A stretch of DNA of 43,710 nt from a virus: positions 1-43,710 of the IMG/VR virus record IMGVR_UViG_3300005471_000008, one strand, 5' to 3'. The translations under genes were made by a program, and so were the position numbers. Under the pieces are notes generated by a model. It was not told the origin of the DNA, did not search any database, and saw only the letters and a program-made list of their open reading frames with translations. Of the stretch, positions 31,361 to 38,390 are shown piece after piece (position 1 is the stretch's first letter; every line of letters begins with the position of its first letter).

Positions 31361-31792
31361 ATGCGGTCGCTGCTGCTGCGCCTCGCCCGCCAGCTCCCCC
31401 CGATCCTGCTCGAGGAGCCATGGGCGCTGTTCATCAAGACCGCCTGCATCCTGTCGGGGGTGACCTACCTGTTCCAGCTCGGCTCACCCAGCGCGATCAG
31501 CCGGCTGCTCCCCCCGTTCGTGGTCGCACTCTGGAACGTGGACCTGCTGCTCGGCGGCGCGCTCGGACTGGCCGGCCTGATCCGCCGGATACGCCGCTGG
31601 GAGGTCGCCGGCCTGTGCCTGCTCGGCGCGTCCACCGTCGTCTACGCCACGGTGATCCTGGCGGTCGCCGGGCGACGCGGCATCGTCGCCGCCCTGCTGA
31701 TCGGCTCGTTCGGCGTCGCAGCGTACCTGCGCGCGCTCGGCTCGTGGGCAGCCGGCGTTGCCATACGGGAGAGGGTCGACGGTGCCGGGTGA
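31361..31792 (+). CDS. Multi-span membrane protein, holin candidate, 143 aa
   Basis: ATG directly after the previous stop. After a basic amphipathic start (MRSLLLRLARQLPP) there are about four hydrophobic segments (ACILSGVTYLFQLG; LPPFVVALWNVDLLLGGALG; VAGLCLLGASTVVYATVILA; IVAALLIGSFGVAAYL). It opens the lysis cassette and overlaps the next membrane gene by GTGA at 31789. Likely a holin or related membrane protein that frees the endolysin; other tail-associated membrane roles are possible. Confidence 0.65.
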   Translation: MRSLLLRLARQLPPILLEEPWALFIKTACILSGVTYLFQLGSPSAISRLLPPFVVALWNVDLLLGGALGLAGLIRRIRRWEVAGLCLLGASTVVYATVILAVAGRRGIVAALLIGSFGVAAYLRALGSWAAGVAIRERVDGAG

Positions 31793-32028
31793 GAGAGTGG
31801 CTCGTCCCCATCGTCGCCAGCCTGCTGGGCGGCACGCTCATCCAGGGCCTGGTGCTGCTGCTGCGCGCCGGGCCGGACCGCCAGGCCGTCGTCGCCGGCG
31901 GCGCCGAGAAGGCCGTGCTGTCGCTGGAGCGGAGCCTCAGCCATGCGGAGCGGGAACGCGACCGGCTCGCCGCCCGCCTCGAGCTGGTCGAGGCCGAATA
32001 CGCCACCTATCGGAGGGAGCACCCCTGA
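31789..32028 (+). CDS. Single-span membrane protein with coiled coil, 79 aa
   Basis: GTG in a GTGA overlap. One N-terminal transmembrane segment (WLVPIVASLLGGTLIQGLVL) is followed by a charged helix likely to form a coiled coil (EKAVLSLERSLSHAERERDR; AARLELVEAEYATY). This arrangement is common for the second membrane protein of actinophage lysis cassettes (holin partner or spanin-like). It overlaps the Acb2-like gene (TGATG). Confidence 0.65.
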   Translation: MREWLVPIVASLLGGTLIQGLVLLLRAGPDRQAVVAGGAEKAVLSLERSLSHAERERDRLAARLELVEAEYATYRREHP

Positions 32029-32258
32029 TGGACCTTGAAGGCCGCCACCCGGCCACCGTGAGCATCGCCCGGTTCTTCGCCTACGACCACCTGCCGGAGC
32101 CGATGCGGACCATCTCCATGTACAGCGAAGCGCTGGCCGAGGCGATGATCCGTGAACTCCCGGACGGCCCGGAGCTGACCACTGGGCTGCGGAAGCTCCT
32201 GGAGGCCAAGGACTGCTTCGTCCGCGCCGCGCTTCCCACCGAGGACGGTGGGGGCTGA
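32028..32258 (+). CDS. Acb2/Tad1-hairpin-like protein, candidate anti-CBASS sponge
   Basis: A 76-residue, two-helix protein. FFAYDHLPEPMRTISMYSEA, then LAEAMIRELPDGPELTTGLR and KLLEAKDCFVRAAL follow the pattern of the Acb2/Tad1 hairpin family: HLP/HPP loop, long helix, PxGPE turn, LRKLxEAK helix. Known Acb2 proteins form hexamers that bind cyclic di- and trinucleotide signals and so silence CBASS and Thoeris-type defences. Family recognition is from sequence pattern; binding activity here is inference. It lies between two lysis-cassette genes, with TGATG junctions on both sides, so it is expressed late unless a separate promoter exists. Confidence 0.7.
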   Translation: MDLEGRHPATVSIARFFAYDHLPEPMRTISMYSEALAEAMIRELPDGPELTTGLRKLLEAKDCFVRAALPTEDGGG

Positions 32259-33295
32259 TGGCCATCACCCTCGGCATCGACGTCAGCTCCTACCAGGACC
32301 CGAGCGGGTCCGGCGACCGGAACCTGATCGACTGGAGCCAGGTCGCGCCCACCCCGTACGACTTCGCGCTCGCGCGGATGAGCATCGGTCGGGGCACCCT
32401 GGACGAGGACGGCCGGCAGAACCTCCGCGCGATGGGAGGCCGCATCCCCGTCCTGGGCGCCTACGGGGTCGTCGGCATCAGCGAGCCGGTCGAGGATGGC
32501 GCGAAGCTGCTCGTCGACGAGATCGCCGCGTGTGGCGTGGATCCGCGCAGCATCCTGGTGATGCTGGACGCGGAGAAGTTCGGGAACGGCTCCCACCCCT
32601 CGCGGCGGCAGATCAACCGGTACGCGATCCAGCTCCATACCGAGCTCGGCACCTGGCCCCACGCCTACGTCCCCGACTGGTTCCTCGACCAGCTCGCCGC
32701 CGCCGGCGACGGCGACGGGACGGTCCGCGGCCTGGAGCTGGCCAACTGCCTGTGGGTGCCGTCCGAGTACCTGCCGGCGCCGTGGACCGAGGACCGGATC
32801 CGGACCAAGCGGCCGACGAACCTGCGCGGCTTCGCAGGCCTGGCCTGGCACCAGTTCACCAGCTCCGGGTCGGTCCCGGGGATCACCGGCCGGGTCGACC
32901 TCAACTGCTACTACGGCACGCTCACCCAGCTCCGGGCCCAGCTGCTCGGCGGACAGGAGGAGATCGACTTGACCAAGCAGGAGTTCATCGAGGCGTGGCA
33001 GCAGCTCACCGCCCAGGGCATCATCTCGGGCCAGGACAACTGGGCCGACTACTTCCGGGTCGCCCCCGACCGGCTCGCCAAGATCCTCGCCCAGGAGGAG
33101 GCCAACGGGGCGGCGCTGGCCAAGCTGGGCACGCTCCTGGAGGCCGGGCTGAAAGTCGAGGTCACCCTCGACCTCGCCACCGCGTCGCCGCAGCAGCTCC
33201 AGGACCTCGGCAGCGCGATCGGTGACCGGCTCGCCATCCTTGGCGCCGGCTACACCGGCACGCTCGAGCTCACCCCGAAGACACCGGCGACGTGA
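32258..33295 (+). CDS. Endolysin, GH25 lysozyme
   Basis: A 345-residue muramidase. ITLGIDVSSYQDPSG contains the family's first acidic residue (Asp8), LVMLDAEKFGNG holds Asp104 and the catalytic Glu106, and AWHQFTSSGSVPGITGRVDL with DLNCYYG closes the barrel. From about residue 235 a helical C-terminal domain follows (KQEFIEAWQQLTAQGIISGQ), probably for wall or partner binding. No signal peptide, so export depends on the holin. It cleaves the peptidoglycan MurNAc-GlcNAc bond at the end of infection. Confidence 0.92.
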   Translation: MAITLGIDVSSYQDPSGSGDRNLIDWSQVAPTPYDFALARMSIGRGTLDEDGRQNLRAMGGRIPVLGAYGVVGISEPVEDGAKLLVDEIAACGVDPRSILVMLDAEKFGNGSHPSRRQINRYAIQLHTELGTWPHAYVPDWFLDQLAAAGDGDGTVRGLELANCLWVPSEYLPAPWTEDRIRTKRPTNLRGFAGLAWHQFTSSGSVPGITGRVDLNCYYGTLTQLRAQLLGGQEEIDLTKQEFIEAWQQLTAQGIISGQDNWADYFRVAPDRLAKILAQEEANGAALAKLGTLLEAGLKVEVTLDLATASPQQLQDLGSAIGDRLAILGAGYTGTLELTPKTPAT

Positions 33296-33642
33296 CCCTC
33301 GCGCACCCGCCCGGGGTCGACGTGGGCATGCGCCTCACCGGCGGCTACCCGCTGTGCCGCTGCGTGAAGTGGCACCGGCCGGTCCCGGCGGAGGAGGAGA
33401 GCCACCACATCGTCCCGGTCGGCGCCCCGTTCCACGGCCCCGAGCACGGCGACCAGGTGCTCCTGTGCCCGACCTCCCACAGTGCCGTCCACGCCTGCAT
33501 CCGGGTCCACCTGTACGCGGCCACGCAGGACCGGGCGCCGACCAAGCTGGAGCTGCGCCCCTTCACCAAGTACGTGCGGAAGCTGGCCGAGCAGGCGATG
33601 GACGCGCTCGGCCCGCAGGCCGAGATCCCCCTGGACCCCTGA
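33292..33642 (+). CDS. HNH-like nuclease fold protein, 116 aa
   Basis: GTG in a GTGA overlap with the endolysin. The core CRCVKWHRP, EESHHIVPVGAPFHG and VLLCPTSHSAVHACIRVHL carries the His pair, Cys and His residues of a treble-clef HNH-like domain, though the closing CxxC is modified (CPTSH). Positions of this kind after endolysins are known for phage HNH genes. It may be a DNA-cutting enzyme or a degenerate relative; catalytic state uncertain. Confidence 0.65.
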   Translation: MTLAHPPGVDVGMRLTGGYPLCRCVKWHRPVPAEEESHHIVPVGAPFHGPEHGDQVLLCPTSHSAVHACIRVHLYAATQDRAPTKLELRPFTKYVRKLAEQAMDALGPQAEIPLDP

Positions 33643-33693
33643 TTCGTCGCGAATCATGCCGGCGTGTGGCCGGCCCGAACGAGAGGAGCACGC

Positions 33694-33948
33694 ATGTCCG
33701 TCGTGGCCAAGTTCCGCGTCTCATCCCGCACCGAGTACGCCGGCTACGCAAGCGAGCCCGGCAAGACCATGGAGTCGGTCAAGCTCATGGCCGCCGCCGG
33801 CGAAGAGAACAAGTCGTGGGCGGCGGCGACCCCGGCCGGAACGATCGACATGACGATCACCAATCCGGCCGCGCTCGATCAGTTCCAGGTCGGCGAGTAC
33901 GTCATGGTGACGTTCGAGCCGGTAGAGGCCGAGGCGCCGGTGTCATGA
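33694..33948 (+). CDS. Conserved phage hypothetical protein, 84 aa
   Basis: ATG six bases after GAGAGGAG. A small beta-rich protein: VVAKFRVSSRTEYAGYASEP, MESVKLMAAAGEENKSWAAA, TIDMTITNPAALDQFQVGEY. I recognise this pattern from actinophage genomes, where it is usually annotated as a hypothetical or minor structural protein near the end of the late operon. No enzyme motif. It overlaps the next gene by ATGA. Confidence 0.72.
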   Translation: MSVVAKFRVSSRTEYAGYASEPGKTMESVKLMAAAGEENKSWAAATPAGTIDMTITNPAALDQFQVGEYVMVTFEPVEAEAPVS

Positions 33949-34130
33949 GCAAGCTTGCGCGCTACCGCAAGGCCATCGCCGCGGCGCTTGGCAGTGCGGC
34001 CACCGTCGCCGCGACGATCCCCCCGGACACGCCGCTGTGGCGCACCGCACAGATCATCCTCGCGTTGGCCACCATCGTCGGCGTGACCGCCGTCCGGAAC
34101 GCGCCGGCGCCTGTCCCGCCTGCCAGGTAG
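33945..34130 (+). CDS. Small holin-like membrane protein, 61 aa
   Basis: ATG in an ATGA overlap. One or two short hydrophobic segments (AIAAALGSAATVAATIPP; AQIILALATIVGVTAVRNA) with a basic N-terminus (MSKLARYRK). The composition matches small actinophage holins of the DUF7439-like kind. It is the last gene before the late terminator. Together with the membrane proteins at 31361 and 31789 it makes the holin assignment ambiguous. Confidence 0.65.
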   Translation: MSKLARYRKAIAAALGSAATVAATIPPDTPLWRTAQIILALATIVGVTAVRNAPAPVPPAR

Positions 34131-34156
34131 GCTCAGCCCCGCCAAGGGGACAAGGC

Positions 34157-34195
34157 AAGAGGCCCCGCGCTCCTTCGGGAACCGCGGGGCCTCTT
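34157..34195. terminator. Strong (probably bidirectional) transcription terminator
   Basis: AAGAGGCCCCGCG at 34157-34169 pairs perfectly with CGCGGGGCCTCTT at 34183-34195, a 13-bp stem with a 13-base loop. It lies between the convergent ends of the late operon and the minus-strand gene at 34203, so it can stop both transcripts. Confidence 0.85.
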
Positions 34196-34202
34196 CGCGT
34201 GC

Positions 34203-34775
34203 TCAGGCGCTGTCGACTGAGGTGACGCGGGCGGTCAGCTTCTTGCTCGAGGAGCTGGTCGACGCGAACTCCTCCCGATCCACCTGGTAGTCGGTGCCCT
34301 GGATGGTGAGGGTGTTGATCTGCGGCCCGTCCTCCCCGCCGCGGACCTCATAGACGACCTCCCAGGTGGTGCTCGGATCCAGCGGCTCGCCGGAGTAGCC
34401 AACGCCGATGCGGAAGGTGAGGTTGCAGCCGGCCGACCCGAAGCACTCCTTGGACAGGGTCTTGACGGTCAGCTTGAAGTCGCTCGGGGTCGGCGTGTAC
34501 GCGGCTGGCGTGGCCTGCTCGGTGGCCGCCGACGTGTCGGCAGGCTGGCTGGCGATGGTCGCTGGCGTGGCGGTGGCCGCCTGCTTGTCGCCGGTCGACC
34601 CGCCGGCCATGAGCATCGCCACCAGCACGATCAGGCTGACGATGAACAGGGCGATTCCTGCGGCGACACCGATGGCGATCTTGGTGACGAGGAACTGCCG
34701 CTTCTGCTTCGGCGGTTTGGCCGGGTTGGGGTAGGGCGGCGGTGGCGCGGGGTTGGGTCCCCACTGCTCAGACAT
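34203..34775 (-). CDS. Membrane-anchored surface protein, 190 aa
   Basis: The second of two adjacent ATGs (34775) is preferred: AAGGAG lies six to seven bases upstream. The N-terminus is Pro-rich (SEQWGPNPAPPPPYPNPAKP), then one transmembrane segment (IAIGVAAGIALFIVSLIVLV), a Thr/Ala-rich linker and an extracytoplasmic beta domain with two Cys (KTLSKECFGSAGCNLTFRIG). Such proteins are widespread in actinomycete genomes. In a prophage this could be expressed in the lysogen and alter its surface (superinfection exclusion is one possibility). Function not demonstrated. Confidence 0.7.
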   Translation of the reverse strand: MSEQWGPNPAPPPPYPNPAKPPKQKRQFLVTKIAIGVAAGIALFIVSLIVLVAMLMAGGSTGDKQAATATPATIASQPADTSAATEQATPAAYTPTPSDFKLTVKTLSKECFGSAGCNLTFRIGVGYSGEPLDPSTTWEVVYEVRGGEDGPQINTLTIQGTDYQVDREEFASTSSSSKKLTARVTSVDSA

Positions 34776-35014
34776 CATGGTCTCCTTGCCCGGCATGCCC
34801 AGGCGAATGGGTGATGAGAGGATTGTGAGCATGTGCGTGATGCGCGCGGATCAGGTGTCCTGCGTAGGATCGGCTACGGCGCCTGCTGGTCGTCTCCACG
34901 CCCTCGGATCCCCTCTCGCCAATCCCCCATAAGAGATCTTATGTAAACCTACGCTATTTCCGGGCAGGTCAACCGTCACTCCCCCGCCACCGTCCGTCCC
35001 GCTCGGCAGTGTGG
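34776..35014 (-). promoter_or_regulatory. Intergenic region with short palindrome
   Basis: 239 bp between two minus-strand genes, with a marked A+T-rich spot. CATAAG-AGAT-CTTATG (34928-34943) is an inverted repeat suited to an operator; on the minus strand TAAGAT within it could be a -10 element. It likely drives the surface-protein gene separately from the upstream operon. No gene is seen in it. Confidence 0.5.
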
Positions 35015-35542
35015 TCACCGAGGTGCTTGGCGCGGGGACTGTCGGGGGCCGCGGGGGCCCGGGCGGCGGAACGTCGTGCCGGCCGCCTTCAGCCGGTGGT
35101 AGATCGTGGACTGGTGGACTCCGTAGGTGGCGGCCAGCTCCTGTGTCGTCTGGCCCTCGTCGTAGGCCCGCTGGAGCGTCTGGTCGTCCGGTAGCCGCCT
35201 GGTCGCCGGGTTCGGCGGGCGTCGGTGCCCGACGATCCAGCCGGGCGGGCGGGCCGGGATGCTGTAGCGGGTCAGCAGTGTACGCACCCCGTCTTTGGAG
35301 CGGCCGACCCGCTTGCCGACCTCGGCCATCGTGAGCTGCCGGTCCACGTACAGGCGTACCAGCAGCTCCTTGCTGATCGTGATCGGCCGTGGCTGGCGGA
35401 TCCCGTAGCTGTTGCGCCAGCGTCCCACCGTCGGCGGTGACACTCGGGCGACCTCGGCGAGCTCGATATCGCTCAGCCGCCATTCGGTTACCAGGAACGC
35501 CAGCACCGGACGTGGTGGCCGCCGCCGCGGCGGCGCGCTCAC
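35015..35542 (-). CDS. Multi-HTH DNA-binding protein, 175 aa
   Basis: GTG start at 35542 (AGGGGAAG just upstream on the minus strand); longer reading upstream is Arg/Gly-rich and covers a hairpin. Three helix-turn-helix-like units follow: LSDIELAEVARVSPPTVGRW, LTMAEVGKRVGRSKDGVRTL and TTQELAATYGVHQSTIYHRL. The last resembles the resolvase/transposase-type HTH. There is no catalytic domain, so it is a DNA-binding regulator or structural protein. It lies downstream of a hairpin that separates it from the SpdB-like operon. Confidence 0.75.
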   Translation of the reverse strand: MSAPPRRRPPRPVLAFLVTEWRLSDIELAEVARVSPPTVGRWRNSYGIRQPRPITISKELLVRLYVDRQLTMAEVGKRVGRSKDGVRTLLTRYSIPARPPGWIVGHRRPPNPATRRLPDDQTLQRAYDEGQTTQELAATYGVHQSTIYHRLKAAGTTFRRPGPRGPRQSPRQAPR

Positions 35543-35608
35543 CGGGCTTCCCCTGGCAGATAAGCTTGCGGGTTGGTGGCCATGGAAGTCGCATCCTTCC
35601 TGGTCGCT

Positions 35609-35638
35609 TGCCCCCAGCCGTTGGCGCGGCTGGGGGCA
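35609..35638 (-). terminator. Terminator-like hairpin after SpdB-like gene
   Basis: TGCCCCCAGCCG at 35609-35620 pairs perfectly with CGGCTGGGGGCA at 35627-35638 (12 bp, six-base loop). It lies about 95 bases after the stop of the gene at 35734 (minus strand) and before the next gene. No clear T-run follows on the minus strand; terminator or attenuator. Confidence 0.65.
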
Positions 35639-35733
35639 CCTTCGTCTTTGTGCAACTGCGTCGTGCAAGTGCGGCGGGTCGCTCCCCCGCCGTGAACGGT
35701 CAGCGGCGGCGGCTACTCCCCCGCCTCTATCCA

Positions 35734-36462
35734 TCAGCGCTTCCCGTTGGTCGAGATCCCCCGCTCTGCCTTTACCTGATCCAGGGCAACGTTCGCCCAC
35801 GAGCGGTCGATTGCGAGCCCTTCGTGGCTCAATTCCTTGACCACGGCCGAGCCGGTCGCCTTGGCCAGCGCCGCATCATCCTTGAGACGCAATTTCGCCC
35901 GGGCAATCTCCGCCACTGACACCTGTCCGCTTTGACCGGATCGCGGAGACGCTGACCTGCGGAGCTGCGCGGCGAGTCGGCCCGGCACCTCACGCACTGG
36001 CGGAATGTCGCCGATGTCGTAGCCCTGGATGTGTGCGACCCACCTGCAGATCGCCACCAGCACATTGAACGCGAGGATCATCAGCACCGGGGGGAGTGCC
36101 GCGATCAGCATTCCCACCTTGTCATTGCCGGCATGCAGGATGTTGATCCAGATGCTGCCAACCGCACAGATCAGCATGATCGTCAGCGGCCCGAACGGGT
36201 AGCGGCTGATCTTGCGCGGATCCGGCGCCAACGGGCGCAGCGCCACCGCGACGATCGCGGCGAATTCGGCGATCAGAAAGCCGCTGTCCAGGATGAGCGG
36301 ATACACCTGCGCCGCCTTGGGGGAGTAGTGCCCATGGGCGAGCACCAAGTGGTAGGCGGCGTCATAGGACAGTGCGACCGCCACGGCGGCAAGCCCCGCA
36401 GTGAGAATCGCTGCGGCGACGATGCCGACCTTGGCGATCGGTGGGAAGTCGGCCCACTCCAT
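35734..36462 (-). CDS. DUF2637/SpdB-like membrane protein
   Basis: A 242-residue protein with about four transmembrane segments in its first 140 residues (AKVGIVAAAILTAGLAAVAV; LILDSGFLIAEFAAIVAVAL; LTIMLICAVGSIWINILHAG; PPVLMILAFNVLVAIC). The segment SYDAAYHLVLAHGHYSPKAA is the hallmark of DUF2637 proteins, which include SpdB spread proteins of actinobacterial conjugative plasmids. The cytoplasmic C-terminus (SVAEIARAKLRLKDDAALAK) could bind DNA. Known SpdB-type proteins help transferred plasmids pass between mycelial compartments. Why a phage carries one is unknown. It overlaps the upstream membrane gene by one base. Confidence 0.85.
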   Translation of the reverse strand: MEWADFPPIAKVGIVAAAILTAGLAAVAVALSYDAAYHLVLAHGHYSPKAAQVYPLILDSGFLIAEFAAIVAVALRPLAPDPRKISRYPFGPLTIMLICAVGSIWINILHAGNDKVGMLIAALPPVLMILAFNVLVAICRWVAHIQGYDIGDIPPVREVPGRLAAQLRRSASPRSGQSGQVSVAEIARAKLRLKDDAALAKATGSAVVKELSHEGLAIDRSWANVALDQVKAERGISTNGKR

Positions 36463-36959
36463 TACGTCTTCCTCCTCGGGGTGGTGGTCGTGGTGGGGGA
36501 CAGGCGCTTGGCCTCGTCGTTGGCCTGCTGCAGCACGCAGGTCACCCAGGCGCGCAGCCGCCGGATCCCCGGGCAGCCATCACCGACCGCCAGCGCCTGC
36601 GCCTGGGCCGGCGGGTGCGCGGCCGGCTTGGCGGCGCTCTTGGCCGTCGGGTGCCCGGCGGGGGTGGTGGTCAGCAGCAGGGTGAGCAGCGCCACCGCGG
36701 CGTACTGGGCGAGCATGGCGGCGAGCTGCCGCGGGCCGGCCACGCGGTGCTTGCCGAGCAGCAGCGTCAGCAGCCCGGCCAGGCCGAGCGTGAGCCAGCT
36801 ACGGTTGGACAGGTGAAGGCCCGGGCCCGGGTCGTGGGCGACCACCCAGCCGAAGGCGGTCAGGAAGCCGGCCAGGAGCGGCACCAACCACAGCCAGCGG
36901 GTGCGCGTAGGACCAGCGGGCAGGGGCGCGGGGGCGGGGAGGGCGCGCGGGCGGAGCAT
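36462..36959 (-). CDS. Membrane protein, 165 aa
   Basis: Start at 36959 in a TGATG junction with the small gene upstream. Two or three hydrophobic segments lie in the first 115 residues (WLWLVPLLAGFLTAFGWVVA; WLTLGLAGLLTLLLG; LAQYAAVALLTLLLTTTPAG), then a Lys/Ala/Pro linker and a terminal segment with CPGIRRLRAWVTCVL. It is adjacent to the DUF2637 gene. This is a typical companion membrane protein in actinobacterial plasmid transfer regions, though I cannot name the family. Confidence 0.65.
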   Translation of the reverse strand: MLRPRALPAPAPLPAGPTRTRWLWLVPLLAGFLTAFGWVVAHDPGPGLHLSNRSWLTLGLAGLLTLLLGKHRVAGPRQLAAMLAQYAAVALLTLLLTTTPAGHPTAKSAAKPAAHPPAQAQALAVGDGCPGIRRLRAWVTCVLQQANDEAKRLSPTTTTTPRRKT

Positions 36960-37120
36960 CAGCGCACCCCCTGGATGGTCGTGGCGCTGGTGGCGCGGGT
37001 GGTGAAGACCTCGACGGCCAGGTAGGTGCTGGCGGAGGAGATCACCATGAGCAGGAGCACTGCCAGCACGAGCCGGGCTGTGCGCCGGCGCTTGCGGCGG
37101 CGTCTGGGCTTGCTGGGCAT
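36959..37120 (-). CDS. Small basic membrane protein, 53 aa
   Basis: Start at 37120 with AAAGGA seven bases upstream on the minus strand; the stop overlaps the next start as TGATG. A strongly basic N-terminus (SKPRRRRKRRR) precedes one transmembrane segment (LVLAVLLLMVISSASTYLAV). This inside-positive design predicts a cytoplasmic basic tail and a short outer end. Function unknown. Confidence 0.6.
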   Translation of the reverse strand: MPSKPRRRRKRRRTARLVLAVLLLMVISSASTYLAVEVFTTRATSATTIQGVR

Positions 37121-37144
37121 GCGATGGTCCTTTCGGGTTGGTGG

Positions 37145-37185
37145 CGGGGGCGCGTCCGGGGAGCCGGGCCGGGATGGCGCCCCCG
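37145..37185 (-). promoter_or_regulatory. Hairpin between two small membrane genes
   Basis: CGGGGGCGC at 37145-37153 pairs with GCGCCCCCG at 37177-37185 (nine bp). It lies in the only untranslated gap of the upper minus-strand operon and may moderate downstream expression. Confidence 0.5.
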
Positions 37186-37193
37186 CTCGGGTG

Positions 37194-37304
37194 CTAGCTG
37201 CGGGTGATGTTGTGGGTCCGGTCGTACCGGCGGTTCAGCCGGTTGCCGATCGCACAGCCGATGACGATGGCGAGGAGGAGCCAGAGCACGATCACGAGGT
37301 TCAC
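37194..37304 (-). CDS. Very small membrane peptide, 36 aa
   Basis: GTG at 37304 overlaps the preceding stop as GTGA, with GGGGAG just upstream. The peptide is one transmembrane helix (LVIVLWLLLAIVIGCAIGN) with a basic C-terminus (RLNRRYDR). The coupled start and hydrophobic pattern support it, although it is short. Possibly a subunit of the transglycosylase complex. Confidence 0.5.
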   Translation of the reverse strand: MNLVIVLWLLLAIVIGCAIGNRLNRRYDRTHNITRS

Positions 37305-37930
37305 CTCCCCCCGGCCTGATAGGAGCGGGCGAGGGCGAGGACCTGGTCGACGTACCACCAGGCGTGGTTGTAGGCGTAGATGGCCTGGCGCACGTCCCGC
37401 TGGGCGCCGTTGGCGCACAGCAGCCGCGCGGCTGCGGGGATGGCGTAGCGCGGGTCGTAGACGTGGGCGAGCACGCCGTCGCCGTAGTGGTCCCAGGTGC
37501 TCGGCGGACCATTGCGGATGTTGAATTGCATCGGACCCGAGCAGCACCCGAACGCGTTGACCCCGGAGACGACGCCGGGCGCACGGGAGCGGCCGTGGTT
37601 GGTCTCCACCTTCCCGATGCCGGCCAGCACGCCCCACGGCAGCCCCGGGCATGTCCTGGCGGAGCTGCGGTACAGCGCGAGGTAGGCCGGGGGGATGTCC
37701 GCGCGGCCGAGGTGGCTCGGCACCGCCGGCGGGGCCACCTTCGCCAAGGGCGCGCCCTGCTGGTTGCCCCTGGCGTGCTGGCGGGCGTGACGCGGGGGGG
37801 CCGTGCCGGCCTCCAGGGTGATCCAGCCCTTGTCCTGTGCCACTCCGCCGATGACGACGAGCAGCGCGAACCACGGCGCCAGGATCACCTTGGGCCGCAC
37901 TGGCATCTGCGGGTAGCCGCGCGGGATCAT
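37301..37930 (-). CDS. Membrane-anchored lytic transglycosylase (SLT-like)
   Basis: A 209-residue protein with an N-terminal signal anchor (VILAPWFALLVVIGGVA). The catalytic domain begins near residue 78: IPPAYLALYRSSARTC, VLAGIGKVETNHGRS (Glu109 as general acid), SGPMQFN, and AIYAYNHAWWYVDQVLALAR. This is the SLT/lysozyme-like pattern. Related proteins open peptidoglycan locally for conjugation machines or DNA entry. It differs from the lysis muramidase at 32258 and lies in the SpdB-like operon, so a transfer or envelope-remodelling role is more likely than lysis. It overlaps both neighbours. Confidence 0.85.
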   Translation of the reverse strand: MIPRGYPQMPVRPKVILAPWFALLVVIGGVAQDKGWITLEAGTAPPRHARQHARGNQQGAPLAKVAPPAVPSHLGRADIPPAYLALYRSSARTCPGLPWGVLAGIGKVETNHGRSRAPGVVSGVNAFGCCSGPMQFNIRNGPPSTWDHYGDGVLAHVYDPRYAIPAAARLLCANGAQRDVRQAIYAYNHAWWYVDQVLALARSYQAGGR

Positions 37931-38118
37931 CGGCTCCGGGCGCCGCGGCGCTCCCGCCGCACAACCCTCGCGGACAGCCGCTCGATGAACTGGTAGGCCG
38001 CAGCGTTCTCGGCCTCCAACCCCTCGACCCGGTCCTGCAGCGCGCGGAGCTCCCGCGCGAGGTCCTGGATGTCGACCTGGGCGGCTGGGCGGGTGATCTC
38101 GGGCAGCGTCGTAGACAA
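37927..38118 (-). CDS. Small coiled-coil protein, 63 aa
   Basis: First gene of the minus-strand operon. The middle is a clear heptad-like helix (IQDLARELRALQDRVEGLEA, ENAAAYQFIERLSARV), and the C-terminus is basic (RRERRGARSR). It overlaps the transglycosylase by ATGA. It may form dimers or trimers and bind DNA or a partner. Its promoter should lie in 38119-38390, shared with the divergent gene at 38391. Confidence 0.6.
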   Translation of the reverse strand: MSTTLPEITRPAAQVDIQDLARELRALQDRVEGLEAENAAAYQFIERLSARVVRRERRGARSR

Positions 38119-38139
38119 GGCGCCTCGCCTCCTGAATGA

Positions 38140-38175
38140 GATCGCCCGGCGCTGGTGGCGCAGCGCCGGGCGATC
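38140..38175. promoter_or_regulatory. Perfect 15-bp inverted repeat (hairpin)
   Basis: GATCGCCCGGCGCTG at 38140-38154 is followed by a six-base loop and its exact complement at 38161-38175. It stands 20 bp upstream of the minus-strand operon. It may be a transcription block between divergent operons, or a binding site. No T-run follows. Confidence 0.7.
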
Positions 38176-38235
38176 AACCCTGGAGTGGTCATCTCAGCGC
38201 GCCACCGCTGTGCATCAGGCCCCATGCTGCCCAGC

Positions 38236-38288
38236 TTGAGTCTGTCTGTCAAGACTCAAAGCCATCTGATGCGCTATACTCGGACTCA
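38236..38288 (+). promoter_or_regulatory. Promoter with operator-like palindrome
   Basis: TTGAGTCT at 38236-38243 and its complement AGACTCAA at 38252-38259 flank an eight-base spacer; the good -10 box TATACT follows at 38275-38280. The palindrome covers the expected -35 zone, whose own match is poor, so a bound protein could repress or replace it. GACTCA recurs at 38283-38288. The predicted start of transcription is near 38287, about 100 bases before the gene at 38391. Confidence 0.65.
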
Positions 38289-38390
38289 TGCAGGGTGAGA
38301 AGGTGCCCGCCATCAGAGCCTTGACCGGTCGGTTTGAATCTCCGACGATGGACTCGACGTGTTTGATTCCGGACTCGGGAGGTCACCGGA

